Source of the DNA: Candidatus Eiseniibacteriota bacterium
Lineage (GTDB): Bacteria; Joyebacterota; Joyebacteria; Joyebacterales; Joyebacteraceae
Assembly (NCBI GenBank): GCA_030639555.1
Contig: DAOWCM010000055.1
Span: 1 to 10,256, forward strand
DNA: 10,256 nt
Direction of reading: 5' to 3'
Position numbers and translations under genes: made by a program. The notes below the pieces were generated by a model. That model did not search any database and had not been told where the DNA came from. It was given only the letters and a program-made list of their open reading frames with translations. The first letter of the stretch is position 1. Every line of letters begins with the position of its first letter. Shown here one piece after another: positions 7,315 through 10,256 of this stretch.

Positions 7315-7343
7315 TTGCCCGACGCCGCCTGCCGGGCTATAAT
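7315..7343 (+). promoter_or_regulatory. Sigma-70-type promoter for cmk-plsC-ispH
   Basis: TTGCCC (7315-7320) and a consensus TATAAT (7338-7343) are separated by exactly 17 bases, just after the rluB stop codon. Transcription would start near 7350, leaving a leader of about 78 bases. The spacer is bracketed by a short inverted repeat, GCCCG (7317-7321) and CGGGC (7333-7337), which could be a small operator or chance. This is the best promoter in the window and marks a new transcription unit. Confidence 0.75.
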
Positions 7344-7427
7344 CCTGAGTTAAAGTGTGGAGGCTCGAGGACACCAACTGGGCAGACCTCTAACCCCATC
7401 CTCTCATCTCGAACGAGGGTAACAAGC
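7344..7427 (+). promoter_or_regulatory. cmk 5' leader and ribosome-binding site
   Basis: The leader lacks any ATG. It contains GGAGG (7359-7363), GAGG (7367-7370), CCTCT (7387-7391), CCTCTC (7400-7405) and finally GAGGG (7415-7419), the likely ribosome-binding site 8 bases before the CTG start. The CCTC segments could pair either with the upstream GGAGG/GAGG copies or with the ribosome-binding site, so mutually exclusive folds are conceivable. No known riboswitch is recognised. The regulatory reading is inference. Confidence 0.4.
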
Positions 7428-8153
7428 CTGATCATAGCTGTAGACGGGCCGGCTGCCTCTGGCAAGAGCACGACCGCCAGGCTGGTAGCGGATAGTCTTG
7501 GGTTCACGTACATAGACAGCGGCGCCATGTACAGGGCCGCCGCCCTCAAGGCGCTCAGGCTCGCGGTCGACATGGCCGATCACGAGCGCCTCGGCACGGT
7601 AGCGAGGGAGGCGTCCATTGAGCTGGCGGGCCGGGGACGAGGACCGATACTCCTCGACGGCGAGGACGTGACGCTCTCCATTCGGGCGGAAGACGTGAGT
7701 TTCGCGGCGTCCATCATGTCGACGGTTCCAGAAGTGCGCGTGGCTCTGGTCGAACAGCAGCGCGAGATCGGCCGCAGAGAAAGCTGCGTGATGGAGGGAC
7801 GCGATATCGGGACCGTGGTCTTCCCAAACGCCGACCTCAAGGTGTTCCTGGTCGCGTCTCTCGAAGAGAGAGCCAGAAGGCGCTACGAGCAGTCGCTCAA
7901 AGAGGAGCCTGCGCAAGCACGCGGCGACGCCGGAAGCGGGACAGGACCGTCCATCGACGAGATCGCGACGGGAATCGCCGGGCGCGACGAGCGTGACACC
8001 ACGAGAGCGGACAGCCCGCTCCGCAAGGCAGACGATGCGGTGGAGATAGACACGACCTCACTGACAGTCGAACAACAGGTTGACAGAGTGATAGAGCTGG
8101 CCGTCGCAAGGGGCGCGGCCCCGCCTGACGGGCGCGAAGCGAGGCACGGGTGA
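7428..8153 (+). CDS. cmk: Cytidylate kinase, apparent CTG start
   Basis: Cmk phosphorylates CMP and dCMP with ATP in pyrimidine nucleotide recycling. From codon 1 the protein reads (L)IIAVDGPAASGKST, i.e. the family N-terminus with the P-loop at 7-14, then YIDSGAMYRAAALKAL (28-43), VMEGRDIGTVVFPNADLKVF, RARRRYEQ, and RDERDTTRADSPL followed by DDAVEIDTTSLTVEQQ. No ATG, GTG or TTG occurs in this frame between the promoter and ATG 7527, and starting at 7527 would delete the P-loop and so is not credible. CTG 7428 stands where relatives have Met and has GAGGG 8 bases upstream; ATC 7431 or ATA 7434 are less likely options. The resulting 241 residues fit the family (about 220-230). It ends in a GTGA overlap with plsC. 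Confidence 0.92.
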   Translation: MIIAVDGPAASGKSTTARLVADSLGFTYIDSGAMYRAAALKALRLAVDMADHERLGTVAREASIELAGRGRGPILLDGEDVTLSIRAEDVSFAASIMSTVPEVRVALVEQQREIGRRESCVMEGRDIGTVVFPNADLKVFLVASLEERARRRYEQSLKEEPAQARGDAGSGTGPSIDEIATGIAGRDERDTTRADSPLRKADDAVEIDTTSLTVEQQVDRVIELAVARGAAPPDGREARHG

Positions 8154-8755
8154 GCCGCCCATTCCGGGTGAGCCGGTTCTTCCTGCGCCCGCTCGTGAGT
8201 GTCGTGTGGGGCTTCCGCGCGAACGGGACCGACGCGATCCCCGCAAGCGGGCCGGTGATAATCGCGAGCAACCACATCTCGAATTGGGACCCCATACTCG
8301 TCTCATTGGGTTGCCGTCGCGATGTTTACTTCATGGCCAAGGAGGAGCTCTTCAGGAATCCGCTCGCGGCCGCGTTCTTCGGGGCCGTCAACGCTGTTCC
8401 GATACGGCGCGGCGTGCTGGATCGGAGGGCGCTCAGAGCAGCCTCCGAACTACTCAGGGACGGGAACATTCTCCTGATGTTCCCCGGCGGGACCAGGGAC
8501 AAGAGCGGGGAGGTGCGCGACCCGAAGTCGGGAGTGGGTTTCATCGCCTGTATGAACGAAGCACCGGTCGTGCCGGCGTGCATCACGGGCGCCGCCTCGC
8601 TCGCGCGATCGTTCATCAACGGGACCAAGCTCGAGGTGACCTTCGGATCTCCCATCACGCCCTCGAAGACAAACTCGATTGACGGGTACCGCACATTCTC
8701 TCAGAGGATCGCGGACGAGATAGGACGTCTCAAGCTGGAGGTGGACGGGCGGTGA
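8150..8755 (+). CDS. plsC: 1-acyl-sn-glycerol-3-phosphate acyltransferase family (PlsC-like)
   Basis: PlsC acylates lysophosphatidic acid to phosphatidic acid at the inner membrane in phospholipid synthesis. Motif I is intact, NHISNWD with His42 and Asp47; motif II is VPIRRG; motif IV is VVPACITGA. Motif III reads FPGGTRDKSG (111-120), with Gly113 where the family normally has Glu (FPEGTR). The N-terminus has a moderately hydrophobic, Arg-bordered segment (FFLRPLVSVVWGF) consistent with membrane association. At 201 residues it is a short, single-domain member. The GTG start overlaps the cmk stop (GTGA) with GAGG (8141-8144) upstream. A cmk-plsC neighbourhood is common. The changed motif III leaves open a different acyl acceptor, so the substrate is not certain. 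Confidence 0.88.
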   Translation: MSRPFRVSRFFLRPLVSVVWGFRANGTDAIPASGPVIIASNHISNWDPILVSLGCRRDVYFMAKEELFRNPLAAAFFGAVNAVPIRRGVLDRRALRAASELLRDGNILLMFPGGTRDKSGEVRDPKSGVGFIACMNEAPVVPACITGAASLARSFINGTKLEVTFGSPITPSKTNSIDGYRTFSQRIADEIGRLKLEVDGR

Positions 8756-9585
8756 AGGCGATCGTGGCCGAGGGGGCGGGTTTCTGCTTCGGTGTGAAGC
8801 GTGCCCTCAAACTGGCGTTCGAGGCCGCCCGGCACGGTGACGGCACCGTGGTGACGCTCGGGGCCATCATCCACAATCCGCAGGTGGTTGCGAGGCTCGA
8901 GAAGGAAGGGCTCCGCGTCGTCAGAAACTTGGACGAGGTCGAGGGAGGAACTCTGGTCGTTCGCTCCCACGGGCTGCCGAGAAAGGTGCTCGCCGAGGCC
9001 GAGGCGAAGGGCATGACGATAATCGACGCGACCTGTCCGTTCGTCAAGCAGGCACAGGAGCGCGCCGCACAGCTCGAGCGTGAGGGGCACGCCGTCGTGG
9101 TGGTCGGCGAGGAGGACCATCCCGAGGTGCTGTCCATAACAGGAAGCCTTGAGGGACAGGCCACCGTGGTCGACGGGACGGCGGAGCTTCCCGAGCTGCC
9201 AAAGGCCGAGAGATACGGCGTCGTGTGTCAGACGACCCAGCCTCAGGAGCACCTCTCGGCTGTCGTCCTTGATCTCCTTTCCAGAGCGCGGGAGATCAAG
9301 GTGTTCAACACCATCTGCGAGGCGACCTTCGAACGCCAGGAGAGCGCGCTCAAGATGGCACGAGAGGTCGACGTCATGCTGGTCGTCGGCGGAAGGAACA
9401 GCGCAAACACAAGGCGCCTGTGGGAGCTCTGCAGAGATGCGGGCTGCGACGCCTACCACATAGAGACGTCAGACGAACTCGAACCAAGGTGGTTCGAGGG
9501 GAAGGAGGATGTAGGGATTACCGGAGGCGCATCGACGCCGCAGTGGATAGTAGACGACGTTGTAGCGGCGGTCGAGCGCATCTGA
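8752..9585 (+). CDS. ispH: 4-hydroxy-3-methylbut-2-enyl diphosphate reductase
   Basis: IspH (LytB) catalyses the last MEP-pathway step, reducing HMBPP to IPP and DMAPP with an iron-sulfur cluster. The three cluster cysteines are present: Cys12 (GFCFGVKRA), Cys95 (DATCPFV) and Cys189 (NTICEAT), matching E. coli C12, C96 and C197. The catalytic Glu is Glu125 in DHPEV. Other family motifs are LGAIIHNPQVV, VRSHG, VVGGRNSANT and GITGGASTP. The 277-residue length is that of a stand-alone bacterial IspH; it is not fused to ribosomal protein S1 as in some Clostridia. The GTG start overlaps the plsC stop (GTGA) and has a strong ribosome-binding site GGAGGTGG (8737-8744). Co-transcription with cmk and plsC is inferred. 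Confidence 0.97.
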   Translation: MKAIVAEGAGFCFGVKRALKLAFEAARHGDGTVVTLGAIIHNPQVVARLEKEGLRVVRNLDEVEGGTLVVRSHGLPRKVLAEAEAKGMTIIDATCPFVKQAQERAAQLEREGHAVVVVGEEDHPEVLSITGSLEGQATVVDGTAELPELPKAERYGVVCQTTQPQEHLSAVVLDLLSRAREIKVFNTICEATFERQESALKMAREVDVMLVVGGRNSANTRRLWELCRDAGCDAYHIETSDELEPRWFEGKEDVGITGGASTPQWIVDDVVAAVERI

Positions 9586-9590
9586 ATGGT

Positions 9591-9606
9591 TCCCGGATAT
9601 CCGGGA
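9591..9606. repeat. Perfect 16-base palindrome between ispH and rpsA
   Basis: TCCCGGATATCCGGGA is its own reverse complement, beginning five bases after the ispH stop codon and ending 57 bases before the rpsA ATG. As DNA it could be an operator for a dimeric regulator; as RNA it could fold into a 6-base-pair stem with an AUAU loop. It is followed by GGGAAAG rather than a U-tract, so it is not a standard intrinsic terminator. Confidence 0.75.
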
Positions 9607-9662
9607 GGGAAAGCCGCCCCAAGCCGGCGCAGATCGTGTATTCGAGAGGAGAAAACCAAGGG

Positions 9663-10256
9663 ATGTTCGAGGAAAAGGAACTCAACCCCAACCAGCACGA
9701 AGTAGAAGAGACAGGGGCGTCACCCGTGGCGGAGAACGAGCCCGCCGAGACGCCCGCAGAGGCGGAGCCCGAGTCCCTGGACGCGCCTCAGGAGTCCTCG
9801 GACGCGACGCCCGAGGTCCAGCCGACCGATGAGCCTGCCGGCGACACCGAGGAGCCCGCGGCCGTCGATTCGGCAGCCACCCCGGAGACGCAGGAAGACG
9901 CTCCTTCCGAAGACGCGTCCCCCGAAGACGCTCCGGAAGAGGTGGACCCGGAGGTCGCGGCCGCAGAGGCGGCAGCCGCCAGATTCAAGGCTGCCATCGC
10001 GACCGTGACCGAGGACGACCTCGACGAGCTCGGCTACACTCGGGACGAGTACGAGCAGATGGCCGAGATGTACGAGTCGACTCTCCGTTCGATCACCGAG
10101 GGCGAACTCGTGAAGGGCCTCGTTCTCGCCGTGACAGACAACGAGGTCTTGCTCGACATCGGTTTCAAGTCCGAGGGCAGAGTAGCGCTCGACGAGTTCC
10201 CCGAGCCGGACACCATCAAGCCGGGCGACGAGATCAGCGTGCTGCTCGAGGCGACC
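9663..10256 (+). CDS. rpsA: 30S ribosomal protein S1 (partial, runs off the right edge)
   Basis: S1 binds mRNA and helps the 30S subunit start translation. The frame is open from ATG 9663 to the window end, giving 198 residues and no stop. The first S1 (OB-fold) domain starts near residue 146 with EGELVKGLVLAVTDNEVLLD followed by IGFKSEGRVALDEF, a textbook S1 repeat; LGYTRDEYEQMAEMYESTL just precedes it. Residues 1 to about 99 are a Glu/Asp/Pro/Ala-rich extension not present in E. coli S1, probably disordered. The ribosome-binding site AGGAG (9647-9651) is 11 bases from the start, slightly long. A 77-base gap separates it from ispH, and I see no convincing promoter there, so read-through from cmk-plsC-ispH or an unrecognised promoter are both possible. 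Confidence 0.93.
   Translation, partial: MFEEKELNPNQHEVEETGASPVAENEPAETPAEAEPESLDAPQESSDATPEVQPTDEPAGDTEEPAAVDSAATPETQEDAPSEDASPEDAPEEVDPEVAAAEAAAARFKAAIATVTEDDLDELGYTRDEYEQMAEMYESTLRSITEGELVKGLVLAVTDNEVLLDIGFKSEGRVALDEFPEPDTIKPGDEISVLLEAT
9894..9938 (+). repeat. Three imperfect 15-base tandem repeats inside rpsA
   Basis: Three consecutive 15-base units each start GAAGACGC and encode the pentapeptides EDAPS, EDASP and EDAPE (S1 residues 78-92). They lie in the acidic N-terminal extension and suggest growth of the extension by in-frame duplication. Confidence 0.7.

Noticed and set aside
7317..7337. GCCCG...CGGGC inverted repeat as a terminator for rluB
   Set aside because: Only a 5-base-pair stem with an 11-base loop and no T-tract; it lies within a good promoter.
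9560..9588. TTGTAG with a weak CTGAAT/TGAATG -10 as an rpsA promoter
   Set aside because: The -10 matches only two or three of six positions, not enough to call.
9591..9606. Palindrome after ispH as an intrinsic terminator
   Set aside because: It is followed by GGGAAAG rather than a run of T, so the usual terminator pattern is absent.

Overview
This is a stretch of bacterial housekeeping DNA. All eleven genes lie on the + strand, and GC content looks high (about 60-65% by eye). The genes are packed tightly, with several stop/start overlaps of 4-26 bases. I see no tRNA, rRNA, insertion sequence, CRISPR array, phage gene or toxin-antitoxin pair. The order is uvrC - ogt - xerD - cca - scpA - scpB - rluB - cmk - plsC - ispH - rpsA (cut by the right edge). 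The core scpA-scpB-rluB-cmk and cmk-plsC-ispH-rpsA clusters are known conserved neighbourhoods in several bacterial phyla.

The organism is a free-living-type bacterium using the MEP isoprenoid pathway (IspH), SMC-ScpAB condensin and Xer recombination. Its promoters look sigma-70-like and its ribosome-binding sites are GGAGG-like. A ribosomal protein S1 with a long acidic N-terminal extension and no IspH-S1 fusion fits a high-GC lineage outside the Clostridia. An uncultured FCB-type or related candidate phylum is possible, but that placement is a low-confidence guess.

Layout. (1) Bases 75-104: a TTGACA-type promoter ahead of a repair/recombination group: uvrC (nucleotide excision repair), ogt/MGMT (O6-alkylguanine repair) and xerD (tyrosine recombinase), overlapping by 17 and 26 bases. 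(2) After a 67-base gap with GC-rich dyads: cca (tRNA 3'-end nucleotidyltransferase), scpA and scpB (condensin partners) and rluB (23S rRNA pseudouridine synthase), translationally coupled. (3) Bases 7315-7343: a good sigma-70 promoter (TTGCCC-17-TATAAT) and a roughly 80-base leader, then cmk (CMP kinase), plsC (acyltransferase) and ispH, coupled by GTGA overlaps. (4) A 77-base gap with a perfect 16-base palindrome, then rpsA.

The window contains no previously undescribed system that I can support. The best points for a second look are: cmk has no ATG/GTG/TTG start and seems to begin at CTG (7428), exactly where family members have their first Met; the perfect palindrome TCCCGGATATCCGGGA sits between ispH and rpsA; PlsC carries FPGGTR where the family usually has FPEGTR; ScpA, ScpB and S1 have acidic or low-complexity terminal extensions; and a perfect 9-base tandem duplication at the scpB/rluB junction creates two in-frame rluB start codons.
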